From contig NZ_QJJK01000001.1 in assembly GCF_003201475.1 (NCBI RefSeq), positions 932,205 through 996,204 on the forward strand: 64,000 nucleotides of DNA. The letters run 5' to 3'. The stretch comes from Chelatococcus asaccharovorans. Lineage in GTDB: Bacteria > Pseudomonadota > Alphaproteobacteria > Rhizobiales > Beijerinckiaceae. Positions 17,047 to 26,258 of this stretch are shown here, in pieces. The notes under the pieces were generated by a model. The model made no database searches and was not told the origin of the DNA. It saw only the letters and a program-made list of their open reading frames with translations. Numbering within the stretch: position 1 is the stretch's first letter; every line of letters begins with the position of its first letter. Position numbers and translations under genes: made by a program.

Positions 17047-18210
17047 ATGGATTTCGAGCTTTCCGAAGAAAACCGCGCATTTCGCGACATGGTGCGGCGT
17101 TGGGTCGACACGGAGGCCCCGAAGGCCTGGGCGCGGGAACTGGAGCGCAACGAGCACGACTATCCCTTCGCGCTCTGGGACAAGTTCACCGCCGCCGGCT
17201 TCCACGGCATCGGCATCGACGAGGCCTATGGCGGCCAGGGCGGCGACGTCATGACCCAGATGATTCTCGGTCGCGAGCTTGCCCGCTCCCTCGGCGGCCT
17301 CGCCTGGATCTGGGGCCTGACGTCCTTCGCCGGCGGCAAGTCGATCGGCGTCTACGGCAACGAGGAGCAGAAGAAGCGCTTCCTGCCAGCTATGGCGCGC
17401 GGTGAGCTGCGCGCCTCGATCGGCTTCACCGAGCCGAACGGCGGCACGGACGTGCTAGGGGCGCTCAGCACCACCGCCGAGCGGGTCGACGGCGGCTGGG
17501 TCATCAATGGCGAGAAGATCTGGTGCTCGTCATCGCATGTGGCCGACTACATCCTGCTGCTCGCCCGTACCGACAAGAATGTCGAGAAGCGCCATCACGG
17601 CGTCACGCTGTTCTTTGTGCCGGCCAAGCAGAAGGGCCTGACCGTCACGCCGCTGCCGAAACTCGGCATGCGCTCGATCGGCTCCTGCCTCGTCCATATC
17701 GACAATGTCTTCGTGCCCGACGACCTCGTGCTCGGCGAGCCGGGCCGCGCCTGGTATATGCTGCTGCCGACGCTCAACAACGAGCGCATCATGGTCGGCG
17801 CCTTCTGCCTCGGTGTCATCGACGGCGTACTCGAGGACGCCCTCGACTACATGAAGCAGCGCAAGGCCTTCGGCAAGACCATCGGCTCCTTCCAGGCGCT
17901 GCAGCACTACGTCGCCGATATCGCGACGTGGCAGAAGGCCATCGAGCTGATGCTGCACAACACCGCCTGGCTGCAGTCGCAGGGCAAGGACTGTGGCATG
18001 GAATCGAGCATGCTCAAGGTGATGGCCTCCGACTACGCGGTGCAGGCCGCCGACCTCGGCATCCAGATCCTCGGCGGCATGGGCTATTCGGCGGAAACCG
18101 ACATGCAGCGCTACTGGCGCGACGCGCGCCTGTGGAAGATCGGCCCGATCACCAACGAGATGGCCCGCAATGGCATCGCCGAGCGGCTCGGGCTGCCGCG
18201 ATCGTTCTGA
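17047..18210 (+). CDS. Acyl-CoA dehydrogenase, copy 1
   Basis: A 387-residue FAD enzyme that makes an alpha,beta-unsaturated acyl-CoA and passes electrons to ETF. It carries the N-terminal MDFELSEENRAFRDMVRRWV, the FAD/substrate segment IGFTEPNGGTDV, KAFGKTIGSFQALQHY and the C-terminal region ILGGMGYSAETDMQRYWRDA. The usual catalytic glutamate of medium- and short-chain enzymes (IYEGT) is absent: the segment reads KIGPITNE. A glutamate in LNNERIMVG matches the helix G base of isovaleryl- and long-chain-CoA dehydrogenases, suggesting a branched or bulky substrate. The ATG at 17047 follows GAAAGGAG. Copy 3 at 54041 is the same length and very similar. Confidence 0.93.
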   Translation: MDFELSEENRAFRDMVRRWVDTEAPKAWARELERNEHDYPFALWDKFTAAGFHGIGIDEAYGGQGGDVMTQMILGRELARSLGGLAWIWGLTSFAGGKSIGVYGNEEQKKRFLPAMARGELRASIGFTEPNGGTDVLGALSTTAERVDGGWVINGEKIWCSSSHVADYILLLARTDKNVEKRHHGVTLFFVPAKQKGLTVTPLPKLGMRSIGSCLVHIDNVFVPDDLVLGEPGRAWYMLLPTLNNERIMVGAFCLGVIDGVLEDALDYMKQRKAFGKTIGSFQALQHYVADIATWQKAIELMLHNTAWLQSQGKDCGMESSMLKVMASDYAVQAADLGIQILGGMGYSAETDMQRYWRDARLWKIGPITNEMARNGIAERLGLPRSF

Positions 18211-18241
18211 TCGCGCCGGCGCCGGCTCCCCCCTCCCCTGA

Positions 18242-18261
18242 CCCCCGGCGCCCACCGGGGG
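18242..18261 (+). terminator. Hairpin after acyl-CoA dehydrogenase 1
   Basis: A 7-bp stem (CCCCCGG / CCGGGGG) with a 6-nt loop, followed at a distance by another weak dyad (CCGGA / TCCGG) and a T-rich CTTCTTGTTG stretch near 18290-18300. Possible terminator separating the dehydrogenase from the SDR-ligase unit. Confidence 0.4.
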
Positions 18262-18326
18262 CAACTGGGCCGGATCGACCACGTCCGGTCCTTCTTGTTG
18301 TCGCAGCGGCGGCCCGCGCAACGGCC

Positions 18327-18342
18327 CCTATCGGGCGATAGG
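18327..18342 (+). promoter_or_regulatory. Palindromic operator candidate, site 4
   Basis: CCTATC-GGGC-GATAGG followed by TGG; both half-sites are exact. It precedes the SDR start by 74 bp. A TAGATT box at 18364-18369 starts exactly 21 bp after the site, which puts the operator centre about 41.5 bp upstream of the inferred transcription start. Confidence 0.72.
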
Positions 18343-18363
18343 TGGCGGGCGGCCGCGGGCCGG

Positions 18364-18369
18364 TAGATT
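18364..18369 (+). promoter_or_regulatory. Predicted -10 box of the SDR-ligase unit
   Basis: TAGATT preceded by GG, the same -10-like hexamer as in front of LAL regulator 1 and (minus strand) the ligase at 39566. No good -35 box is visible; the palindrome occupies that place, as expected for an activator-dependent promoter. Confidence 0.45.
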
Positions 18370-18416
18370 GACGCCTAGGCGCATGCCGAGAAGACGCCGT
18401 TCAGGACTGGACGCCC

Positions 18417-19160
18417 ATGGATGTGAAAGATCGGGTCTGTGTCGTCACCGGCGGATCGTCGGGTCTCGGGCAGGGAACAATCGAGGCCTTGCTCGCCGGC
18501 GGCGCCAGGGTCGCCAATCTCGACCTGCGGGAGCCGCATCGGGCACCCGACGACGAACGCGAACTCTTTCTCGCCGTTGATGTCAGCGACGAACAAGCCG
18601 TCGCGACCGCCATCGCGGCGGTGGTGGCGCGCTTCGGCGCGGTGCATGTCTGCGTGAACTGCGCCGGCATCGTCAAGGGCGCGCCGGTGGTCGGCGACGA
18701 CGGCATCTTTCCGATGGCGCTGTTCCGGCGCACGATCGACGTCAACCTCACCGGTACGTTCCAGGTGCTTGCCCACTGCGCCCGGCACATGGCGCGCAAC
18801 GCGCCCGGGCCGGACGGCGAGCGCGGCGTCATCGTCAATACGGCCTCGATCGCGGCCGTGGATGCCAGCAGCAGTGCCGCCTACGCCGCGAGCAAGGGCG
18901 GCGTCGTGTCCCTGACGCTGACGGTCGCGCGGGACCTCGCCCGCCTCGGCATTCGCATCAATGCGATCTGCCCGGGATTCATGGACACCGAGATGTTCGG
19001 CGGCCTGCCCGCCGACTGGACCGCGGCGCTGGTCGCCAAGACCGTGTTTCCGAAGCGTCTGGGACACGCGGACGAATTCGGCCAACTGGTCTGCCATCTC
19101 ATCGAGAACCGCTTCATGAACGCGTCGATCATCCGCTTTGACGCAGGCGCGCGTGTGTAA
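18417..19160 (+). CDS. SDR, 3-hydroxyacyl-CoA dehydrogenase type 2-like
   Basis: A 247-residue classical SDR similar to human HSD17B10/3-hydroxy-2-methylbutyryl-CoA dehydrogenase: TGGSSGLGQGT, CVNCAGIVKG, the insertion DDGIFPMALFRRTIDVNLTG, NTASIAAVD and YAASK. Enzymes of this type oxidise 3-hydroxyacyl-CoA, including 2-methyl-branched and steroid substrates. It starts 38 bp before the CoA ligase gene in the same direction and shares its promoter, so it probably belongs to the same pathway. Confidence 0.88.
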   Translation: MDVKDRVCVVTGGSSGLGQGTIEALLAGGARVANLDLREPHRAPDDERELFLAVDVSDEQAVATAIAAVVARFGAVHVCVNCAGIVKGAPVVGDDGIFPMALFRRTIDVNLTGTFQVLAHCARHMARNAPGPDGERGVIVNTASIAAVDASSSAAYAASKGGVVSLTLTVARDLARLGIRINAICPGFMDTEMFGGLPADWTAALVAKTVFPKRLGHADEFGQLVCHLIENRFMNASIIRFDAGARV

Positions 19161-19198
19161 AGTCTTAGACCAGGCCGGCCAATGCCCAGGGACGATCC

Positions 19199-20821
19199 AT
19201 GACCACGCCTCGCAACGATAGCGTCTTTACCCTCGCCCAACTCCTCGAGAACAACGCACGCGTTCGTCCGGATGAGCTCTATGCCATCTTTCCCGACGTG
19301 ACGATCACCTATGGAGCACTGTACGAGCGTAGCCGGGCGCTGGCCAAGGGCCTGATCGCGCTGGGGCTCGAACCCGGTCAGCACGTCGGCATCATGATGC
19401 CGAACTGTTTGGATTTCCTGCTCGCGCATTTCGCGGTGCAGCTCGCGGGTGGCAAGAGCGTCCTCTACAACGCCCGTTTCAAGCAGCACGAACTGGCGAC
19501 AGTGGTTCCCCACACGGATGCCCGCATCGTCATCACGACGGACCGGATCCGCGACCATGTCGACTTCGCCGGTCTTCTGGCTGCCACCTTCCCCAGGCTC
19601 TCCGACGCCCCGTCGCCCGATGGCATCGCGCTGGCGGAGGCGCCGCTACTCGACCATATCGTCCTGTTCGGCGAGACGCGCTGGGAGCCGGCGCTGTCGG
19701 ATGCCGATCTCTTGGCGCGCGGCGCATCTGTCCCGGACAGCGTGCTCGACAGCGCCCACGCCGCCCAACATCCCGAGCACACGGCGGTGATGATCTACAC
19801 CTCCGGCACCACCGCCGCGCCGAAGGCCTGCAAACTCTCGCACGCCAGCTTGCAGCGGGCGTGGCGGGTCTATTCCCGTTCTGTCGGGCTGGCGCCGGGT
19901 GAAACGGTCTGGGACCCCATGCCGTTCTTCCACTCCGGCGGCATCGGTCTCATCACAGGCATCATGGCGTGTGGGGCCGCCATCCTGAGTACCCCGCATT
20001 TCGATCCCGACCTGGTGGCGCAGCTGATCGAGGAGTACCGGGTCGAGCATCTCTATCCCGGCTTCCACACTCTCAGCCTTCCGGTGCTGCGCTCCCCGCA
20101 CTACGACCGGGCGCGCTGGACCGGCTTCGTCAAGAGCATGGTCAATGTCGGTCCGCTCGGCACCCAGTATGTCATCCGCGACCTGCTGCCGCCGGACGTG
20201 CCGATCATGAACCTGTTCGGCATGTCGGAATCGTCGGGCCTGTTCATGCTGACCCCGCCGGATGCGCCCGAGGACAAGCGCCTCGCCTCGAGCGGCCGTC
20301 CGCTGCACGGCGCCGAGGCGAAGATCGTCGATCCCGAGACCCTGGAGGAATTGCCGGCCGACACCCGCGGCGAGATCGTCTTCCGCGGCGCCGGCGCCTT
20401 CCGTGGCTACTACAAGGACCCGGCGCACACGCACAAGACCATCCTGGCCGACGGTTGGGTGCGGACAGGCGATCTCGGCATGTTCGACGCGGAAGGCTGG
20501 CTCTACTTCCTCGGCCGCCTGAAGGACATGCTCAAGGTCGGCGGTGAGAACGTCGCCGCCGCCGAGGTCGAGTCCTTTCTCAGCGGCCATCCGGCCGTGA
20601 AATTCGTGCAGGTGCTGGGCCGCAGCGACGAACGCCTCGGCGAGGTGCCGGTTGCCTTCGTCGAGTGCAATCCCGGCATGAGCGTCGACGAAGAGGGGCT
20701 GTTGGCGTTCTGCAAGGGCCAGATCGCCAACTTCAAGATCCCGCGGCAGGTGATCTTCGTCACCGAATGGCCGATGTCGGCGACCAAGGTACAGAAATTT
20801 CGCCTGCGCGAGTTGCTGTAA
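19199..20821 (+). CDS. AMP-dependent acyl-CoA ligase, copy 2
   Basis: A 540-residue ANL ligase with the phosphate loop YTSGTTAAPKAC, LFGMSESSG, RTGDLG, KDMLKVGGENVAAAEVES and the C-terminal SATKVQKFRL lysine region. It forms an acyl-CoA from a free acid, ATP and CoA. It is linked to the upstream SDR and controlled by the palindrome at 18327. Similar in length and sequence to copies 3 (39566) and 4 (52308). It is convergent with the MFS gene, with a shared hairpin between them. Confidence 0.91.
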   Translation: MTTPRNDSVFTLAQLLENNARVRPDELYAIFPDVTITYGALYERSRALAKGLIALGLEPGQHVGIMMPNCLDFLLAHFAVQLAGGKSVLYNARFKQHELATVVPHTDARIVITTDRIRDHVDFAGLLAATFPRLSDAPSPDGIALAEAPLLDHIVLFGETRWEPALSDADLLARGASVPDSVLDSAHAAQHPEHTAVMIYTSGTTAAPKACKLSHASLQRAWRVYSRSVGLAPGETVWDPMPFFHSGGIGLITGIMACGAAILSTPHFDPDLVAQLIEEYRVEHLYPGFHTLSLPVLRSPHYDRARWTGFVKSMVNVGPLGTQYVIRDLLPPDVPIMNLFGMSESSGLFMLTPPDAPEDKRLASSGRPLHGAEAKIVDPETLEELPADTRGEIVFRGAGAFRGYYKDPAHTHKTILADGWVRTGDLGMFDAEGWLYFLGRLKDMLKVGGENVAAAEVESFLSGHPAVKFVQVLGRSDERLGEVPVAFVECNPGMSVDEEGLLAFCKGQIANFKIPRQVIFVTEWPMSATKVQKFRLRELL

Positions 20822-20830
20822 CGGCGCGGC

Positions 20831-20849
20831 GCCCGGCTGTCAGCCGGGC
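20831..20849. terminator. Bidirectional hairpin between convergent genes
   Basis: An 8-bp perfect stem GCCCGGCT / AGCCGGGC with a 3-nt loop, lying after the ligase stop and across the stop codon of the MFS gene. Little T run on either side. Confidence 0.45.
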
Positions 20850-22045
20850 CGGCCCAGGCGGCCGCCGTGCACGGCGATGAACAGCAGCGTACTCGCGGCC
20901 ATAGTCACCGCCGAGGCGATCAGCCCGACCTGGTGGCTCAGGCCGAACAACGCCAGCATGGGGCCGAGCACCAGGGGGCCGAGCACCAGCCCGGCATCGC
21001 CCGCGGTGCGCAGGGCGCCCAGCGTCGCGCCATAGCCACCCTTCGACAGATCGACGGCGAAGCTGTTGAGCGACGGCGCCAGGATGCCGCTCGCCGCCCC
21101 CGACAGCACGACGCCGGCCCACAGGAAACGGACGTCGCTCTCTATGCTGATCAGCACGAAGGCGACCGTCACGGTCACGCTGCCGAGCAGGATCGACGGG
21201 GCCGCGCCCAGCCGGTCGATGAACGGGCCGATGAACGGCTGGATGACCAAGTTGGCGAGCGCTCCGGCGGTGAGCAGCAGCCCTACCGTCTCGAAGCTCA
21301 TGCCGAACGCGTCGCGTGCGATGATCGGCACGATCTGCCAGGAGGTGGCCGTGCGTGTCATGTAGAGCGTGAATGTCAGCACGCCGAGCACGGCGAAGCC
21401 GAGCGACAGGAACTGGGTCAGCACGCTGCCACTTCGCCCGGGCGCAGGGGCAGCGTGCGGCGGCGCCTGCACCTGGGGACGATCCGCGGCGTAGGCGAGC
21501 GCCAGCGCCAGGGCGAGCGAGGCCATCACCCCCTGCAGCAGGAACGGCGATGCCACGCCGAAGCGGGTGCTGAGCAGGCCGCCGGTGACCGGCCCGAGCG
21601 ATATGCCGATCAGCACCGCCGTCTGGTAGCGGCTCATCATCAGGCCCCGCGTCCCCGCGGCCGACCGGTCCGTCAGGGCCGCGAGAGCCGCTGTCAGGGC
21701 GATCGACGAACCCGCTCCGAGCAGCAGGATGCACAGGGCGGAGGCCAGCAGCCCCAGCGCCCAATAGGCGCCGAACGAGCCGAGCGCCAGAATCAGCAAC
21801 CCCGCCCGCATCACCACGGTGCGGCCGTAGCGGTCCGCCGCCACGCCGGCCGGCATGTTGGAAGCGAGCCTCGCCGCGGCGAAGCTGGTCAGCAGGATGC
21901 CGGCACCGGCCTGTCCGCTGCCGTCGCGCTCGGCCATGACGGCGAGCAGCGGAAACATCATGCCCGTGCCGGTCATGACGCAGAAGGGAATGGAGAGGAG
22001 CGGCAACAGCCGCGGCCCTCCGCTTGCCGCCGGCCTGTGCATCAT
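20840..22045 (-). CDS. MFS transporter
   Basis: A 401-residue major facilitator with about 12 predicted hydrophobic helices; motif A-like segment VAADRYGRTVVMR after helix 2 and the pair of six-helix halves split by a loop rich in Pro/Ala (PQVQAPPHAAPAPGRSG). The start at 22045 (ATG ATG pair) is chosen because the longer upstream frame is Arg/Pro-rich without similarity. Probably an exporter of small molecules; its substrate is unknown. It stands between the ligase and an ABC importer operon and has no palindromic site of its own. Confidence 0.85.
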   Translation of the reverse strand: MMHRPAASGGPRLLPLLSIPFCVMTGTGMMFPLLAVMAERDGSGQAGAGILLTSFAAARLASNMPAGVAADRYGRTVVMRAGLLILALGSFGAYWALGLLASALCILLLGAGSSIALTAALAALTDRSAAGTRGLMMSRYQTAVLIGISLGPVTGGLLSTRFGVASPFLLQGVMASLALALALAYAADRPQVQAPPHAAPAPGRSGSVLTQFLSLGFAVLGVLTFTLYMTRTATSWQIVPIIARDAFGMSFETVGLLLTAGALANLVIQPFIGPFIDRLGAAPSILLGSVTVTVAFVLISIESDVRFLWAGVVLSGAASGILAPSLNSFAVDLSKGGYGATLGALRTAGDAGLVLGPLVLGPMLALFGLSHQVGLIASAVTMAASTLLFIAVHGGRLGRPG

Positions 22046-22185
22046 GGCCGCGGCCGGGGGCACCACCCGCGCCGTCGGGCCGAGTGGGCGGGGAAGCGGG
22101 GCGCCCGCCTTGGTCCGCCCCGCGGGGATCCGGGCATGGCGCGGCCTGGCGATCTCGAAGGGATGGGCAATGGCGGCTCGCGGTC

Positions 22186-23382
22186 CTAGCTGTCCTGCGG
22201 CACCATGCGCAGGCGCTCCGCCCTGGTGGACACCCACATGGTCGCGCCTGCCGGCAACGGCGCGCTCTGGCCCCATACCTGGAACTGCAGATGGCCGCAG
22301 CGCAGCAGGGTTTCGGTATAGGCGCCGAGGAAGACCGAATTGACCACGACGCCCTCCCAGCCTGGCCCGTCGGCCGGGCGCGCCGCCCCGACGGCGCAAT
22401 GCTCCGGCCGGAACAGCACGCAGACCGCGTCGCCTGCTGCCGCGCCGTCGGGCGCGCCGACCGACAGCCGGCCGAGCGCCGTGTCCACCTCGGCCTGGCC
22501 GGCGGCGACGCCGATCACCCGGCCTGGCAGCTCGTTGGTCGTACCGATGAAATTGGCGACGTAGCGCGACACCGGCCGGTCGTAGATGGCATCCGGGGCG
22601 CCGATCTGCTCGACGCGCCCCTGGCGCAGCACGGCAATGCGATCGGCCAGGGCCATGGCCTCGATCTGGTCATGGGTGACATAGACCGCGCTGAATCCGA
22701 GCTTGCGCTGCATGTCGATCAGTTCGAGACGCAGCTGCTGGCGCACCTTGGCATCGACATTCGACAGGGGTTCGTCGAACAGCACCAGCGCATCCTTGGA
22801 GACGACCGCCCTGGCCAACGCGACACGCTGCTGCTGGCCACCGCTCATCTGTGCCGGATATTGTCCGCCGAGATCGCCGATGCCGACCTGCCGCAGCGCA
22901 TCGACTGCCTGCGCCGCCGCCGTGGCCTTGGCCATGCCGCGCGATACCAGCGGATAGGACACGTTGTCGGCCGCCGACATATGCGGCCAGAGCGCATAGG
23001 ACTGGAAGATCATGCTGATGCGCCGGTCCTCCGGCTGGCGGTTCAGGCCGCGCGCACCGTCGAAGGCGGGCTGGCCATGAATCACGATCTGCCCGGCATC
23101 GGGCTTTTCCAGGCCGGCGATCGCCCGCAGCAGCGTGGTCTTGCCGCAGCCGCTGGGGCCAAGCAGCACAAGCACCTCGCCCTGCCCGACGTCGAGCGAG
23201 ATGCCGTCGATGGCCGGCACCGTGCGGCCGTCCTCGCGGCGGAACTGCTTGTGCAGGTCGCGGACGGAGACCACGGGCTGCGCCTGGCTGGCGATCGCAT
23301 TGGCGACGCTCTGTTCGCCGACACGCCCTTGCGGACGATGCGGAGCGCGCTCCAGGACGGGAATGACGCCGGCGTTACTCAT
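22186..23382 (-). CDS. ABC importer ATPase, PotA/FbpC type
   Basis: A 398-residue ATPase with Walker A GPSGCGKTT, signature MSGGQQQRVALARA, Walker B LVLFDEPLSNVD and a C-terminal OB/TOBE regulatory domain. An N-terminal stretch of about 40 residues precedes the ABC domain. The ATG at 23382 overlaps the permease stop by 4 bp; a much longer frame running back to 25290 is the permease read in another frame. Third gene of the binding protein-permease-ATPase operon of the iron(III)/thiamine/phosphonate importer group. Confidence 0.9.
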   Translation of the reverse strand: MSNAGVIPVLERAPHRPQGRVGEQSVANAIASQAQPVVSVRDLHKQFRREDGRTVPAIDGISLDVGQGEVLVLLGPSGCGKTTLLRAIAGLEKPDAGQIVIHGQPAFDGARGLNRQPEDRRISMIFQSYALWPHMSAADNVSYPLVSRGMAKATAAAQAVDALRQVGIGDLGGQYPAQMSGGQQQRVALARAVVSKDALVLFDEPLSNVDAKVRQQLRLELIDMQRKLGFSAVYVTHDQIEAMALADRIAVLRQGRVEQIGAPDAIYDRPVSRYVANFIGTTNELPGRVIGVAAGQAEVDTALGRLSVGAPDGAAAGDAVCVLFRPEHCAVGAARPADGPGWEGVVVNSVFLGAYTETLLRCGHLQFQVWGQSAPLPAGATMWVSTRAERLRMVPQDS

Positions 23383-25175
23383 GATGCACTCCTGGGCGTG
23401 CCGCGTCCGCGGCGGCGCGAGAACACGAGGACGAGGCCGACCACCAGGCAACTGATGACGGTCAACAGGCTCGACAGCGCGGCGAGCCCCGCGAATGACG
23501 CACCCTCGTAGATCTCCAGGATGCGGAAGCCGACCACCGGGTTTTGGGTGCCGGCGAGGATCGAGGATGCGGTGAGGTCGCTGATCATGCGCACGAACAG
23601 CAGTGCCCAGCCGGCGGCGAGCCCGCCCAGCATCAGCGGCAGGCTGACGCGCATGAACGTGCGTCCGCCGCTCGCCCCGCAGATGCGCGACGCCTCGGTG
23701 AGCTCGCGCCCGACCTGCGCCGCCGCCGAATCCGCCGCCACCGACGCCTGCGGCATGTAGAGGGCGAGATAGGCCATGAGCAGGATGAGGAACGTGCCGT
23801 TCAGGTTGAACGGCGCGCCGCTGAAGGCCAGCACGAAGCCCAGGGCCAGCACGATGCTCGAGACCGAGGCCGGCAGCTTGATCAGCCCGTCGACGGCACG
23901 CGCCGCCGCCGAGCCGTGGCGTTGTACGAAGAGCGACAGGACCGCCGCGGCGACGATGCCGATGGTGGCGCCGGCGATGCCAAGCGACAGGCTGTTGCTC
24001 AGCGCCGTGAGCGTCAGGCCGTCCTCGAAGAGGATCTCCCGGAAGGTGTTGAAGTTCAGCGCCGTCCAGCGGATGGTCGGCGTCCAGAAGCCGTTGAGCG
24101 CCACCAGAAGCAGGGCGACCAGCGGCAACACCGCCGAGATCAGCATGTAGAGGACGATGACGCTGCGCGCCACCGGCCGCCAGGCGCCGAGCTCGATGGT
24201 GACGGTGCGGCTGCCCTTGCCGCTGACCGTCGCGAACCGGCCCTTGGAGAGCACCTTGAGCTGCAGCATCCACGCCGTGCCGACAGCCAGCAGCACGACG
24301 AGCCCGAGGCCGATCGCGCCGGCCATGTCGGGCGGATAGGTGAAGGTCACGAGCCGCACCAGCCGTACCGGCAGCACCTCGATCTTGGCGCCGGTGCCGA
24401 TGATCGCCGGCACCGAGAACAGCGAGAAGCCGAACCAGACGATGAGCAGCGCCGCGCCGCCCAGCGCCGGCCGCACGGCCGGAATGGTCACCTTGGCCAT
24501 GGTGCGCAGCAGGCCGTTGCCGCAGATGCGCGACTGTTCCTCGAGGGCGCTGTCGACATTGCGCAGCCCCGCCGAGACGACGAGATAGACGTAGGGAACG
24601 GCATAGACCGTGTAGACGAAGATCAATCCGCCCCAGGTGTAGATGTTGAGCGGACCGCGCGTCATCTCCACGCCGAACAGTCCGAGCGCCCAGCGCAGCA
24701 CGGCGTTGACGAAGCCGGCCCTGTCCGAGAGCAGCAGCACCCAGCCGATGGCCCCGGCGATCGGCGGCACGAGGAAGGGCAGGAGCGGCACGATGTCGGT
24801 GAGCACGCCGATGCGCGCGTCGGTGCGCTCGTTGATCCAGGCGAGGGCCGAGCCGATGGCGAGGGAGAGCATACCGCTCGCCGCGACGACGATGACCGTA
24901 TTGGAGATGACCACCCAGGTACCCGGCTGACCATAGACCGCCAGCGCGGCAGCCCCGCCGCCCTCCCCGGTGAAGAACAGCCGGATGGCGATCCGCGCCA
25001 GCGGGTAGAGCGCCAGGAAGGCCAGCGCCGCGACCACCCCGATGCTGACGACATCGAACAGCGACGGCCGCCGGCGCACCGTCTTGCCGGCGGCCGGCAA
25101 GACGATGTCCGGGGCATTGCCCACCCAGTCGGGCCCTCGGGTCTGAACAGTGCTCATGGGCGGGCTGTCGATCAC
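23379..25175 (-). CDS. ABC importer permease, FbpB/ThiP type (two-domain)
   Basis: A 598-residue inner-membrane permease with two tandem binding-protein-dependent transport domains and about 12 helices. The EAA-type loops are visible as EEQSRICGNGLLRTMAKVTI and ELTEASRICGASGGRTFMRV, repeated in each half. The GTG at 25175 overlaps the binding protein stop (GTGA); an ATG at 25157 is an alternative, and neither has a clear ribosome site. It works with the genes on either side. Substrate is uncertain; context does not favour iron over an organic anion. Confidence 0.9.
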   Translation of the reverse strand: MIDSPPMSTVQTRGPDWVGNAPDIVLPAAGKTVRRRPSLFDVVSIGVVAALAFLALYPLARIAIRLFFTGEGGGAAALAVYGQPGTWVVISNTVIVVAASGMLSLAIGSALAWINERTDARIGVLTDIVPLLPFLVPPIAGAIGWVLLLSDRAGFVNAVLRWALGLFGVEMTRGPLNIYTWGGLIFVYTVYAVPYVYLVVSAGLRNVDSALEEQSRICGNGLLRTMAKVTIPAVRPALGGAALLIVWFGFSLFSVPAIIGTGAKIEVLPVRLVRLVTFTYPPDMAGAIGLGLVVLLAVGTAWMLQLKVLSKGRFATVSGKGSRTVTIELGAWRPVARSVIVLYMLISAVLPLVALLLVALNGFWTPTIRWTALNFNTFREILFEDGLTLTALSNSLSLGIAGATIGIVAAAVLSLFVQRHGSAAARAVDGLIKLPASVSSIVLALGFVLAFSGAPFNLNGTFLILLMAYLALYMPQASVAADSAAAQVGRELTEASRICGASGGRTFMRVSLPLMLGGLAAGWALLFVRMISDLTASSILAGTQNPVVGFRILEIYEGASFAGLAALSSLLTVISCLVVGLVLVFSRRRGRGTPRSAS

Positions 25176-26218
25176 AGTCCGAGGAGCTTGCGGATCTGAT
25201 CCTTGCGGCCCGCATTGCCGGGATCAGGCGACACATATTCCGGCGGGAATGCCGTGGTATCGTAGACCGAGACGTTGCCCACCTCGGCATTGAGCAGCTT
25301 GTTGCCCTCGGCGCTCATCAGGAAATTGGCGAACAGCCGCGCCGCATTGGGCGACTTGGCCTTAGCGCGGTCGGTGAGAATCAGCTGCATTTCGACGCCG
25401 GTCGTATAGGACGGGCGGACGATGGTCAGCGGCGCGCCCTTGTCCTGCATGGCCTTGGTCTGCGGCGCCGTCACCGGGGCCTGGACTGCCCCCTCGCCGG
25501 CGGCCAGCGACTGCATGGCGGGAACACCGGCGGGGAACAGGCGTGGGTCCTGTTCACGCAGCTTCTTGAAGAATTCATCGCCGTATTTGGCGTAAAGCGC
25601 CGCCCACAGATCGACATAGGCGTCCGACGATGCCGGATCGGGAAGGATAAACTCGCCCTTGTACTTCGGGTTCAGAATATCCGGCCAGTCCTTGGGGGCG
25701 TCGGCGGCCTTCACCTTCTCGTTGTTGTAGGCGAACTGCCAGAGCTGCACCTGGACGATCGCCGAGACGTCGCGATCGAAGGCCTTGGGAAACTCGCCGG
25801 AGGTCACCGCAGGGATGCCGGCCTTGGAGAGCGGCTCGATCCAGCCCTTGGCGATGCCCTGGCGGGCGAAGGGCACTGAATTGCCGCCGGAGAGGATGAT
25901 GTCGGCGACGATCTTGCCGGATTCCGCCTCGGTGGCGTAGCGCTGCAGCAAGGCGGCGCTGCCGAGGCGCAGGAACTGCGCCTTGATGCCGTATTTGTCG
26001 GCGAAGGCCTTGGTCACGCGGCTCGCCACGTTCTCGGTCGCCGCGCTGTAGAAAGTGAACTCGCCCTCGGCCTGCGCGGCCTTGATCAGCGCCGGGAGAT
26101 CGGCGGCTGGCACCGGCCCCTGGGCCAGGGCCGGGCCGCCCGCCGCCAGCGCCATCGTTGCGCCGGCCACTGCCAGCCACATCGCCCTTCGCCTCGAAAC
26201 CCAATCACGCATGGTCAT
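25172..26218 (-). CDS. Periplasmic substrate-binding protein, FbpA-like
   Basis: A 348-residue binding protein with a Tat/Sec-like leader (VSRRRAMWLAVAGATMALAA ... ALAQG, cleavage near residue 33) and the family segments EGEFTFYSAATENVASRVTK, GWIEPLSKAG, AYNNEKVKAADAPKDWPDIL. It captures its ligand in the periplasm and gives it to the permease encoded downstream. A good GGAGGA site lies 6 bp before the ATG. The gene is 40 bp after an SDR in the same direction, so the importer may be the tail of the P450-KstD-SDR transcript. The iron-binding tyrosine pair typical of FbpA is not evident to me. Confidence 0.87.
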   Translation of the reverse strand: MTMRDWVSRRRAMWLAVAGATMALAAGGPALAQGPVPAADLPALIKAAQAEGEFTFYSAATENVASRVTKAFADKYGIKAQFLRLGSAALLQRYATEAESGKIVADIILSGGNSVPFARQGIAKGWIEPLSKAGIPAVTSGEFPKAFDRDVSAIVQVQLWQFAYNNEKVKAADAPKDWPDILNPKYKGEFILPDPASSDAYVDLWAALYAKYGDEFFKKLREQDPRLFPAGVPAMQSLAAGEGAVQAPVTAPQTKAMQDKGAPLTIVRPSYTTGVEMQLILTDRAKAKSPNAARLFANFLMSAEGNKLLNAEVGNVSVYDTTAFPPEYVSPDPGNAGRKDQIRKLLGL

Positions 26219-26258
26219 GGCAAGTCCTCCCTGGACAGTTTTTGTTGTTGAACGTGGA

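Noticed and set aside
22186..25290. Apparent 1034-residue fusion of ABC ATPase with an upstream frame
   Set aside because: The N-terminal 600 residues are the permease gene in another frame; the real ATPase starts at 23382 with a 4-bp overlap.
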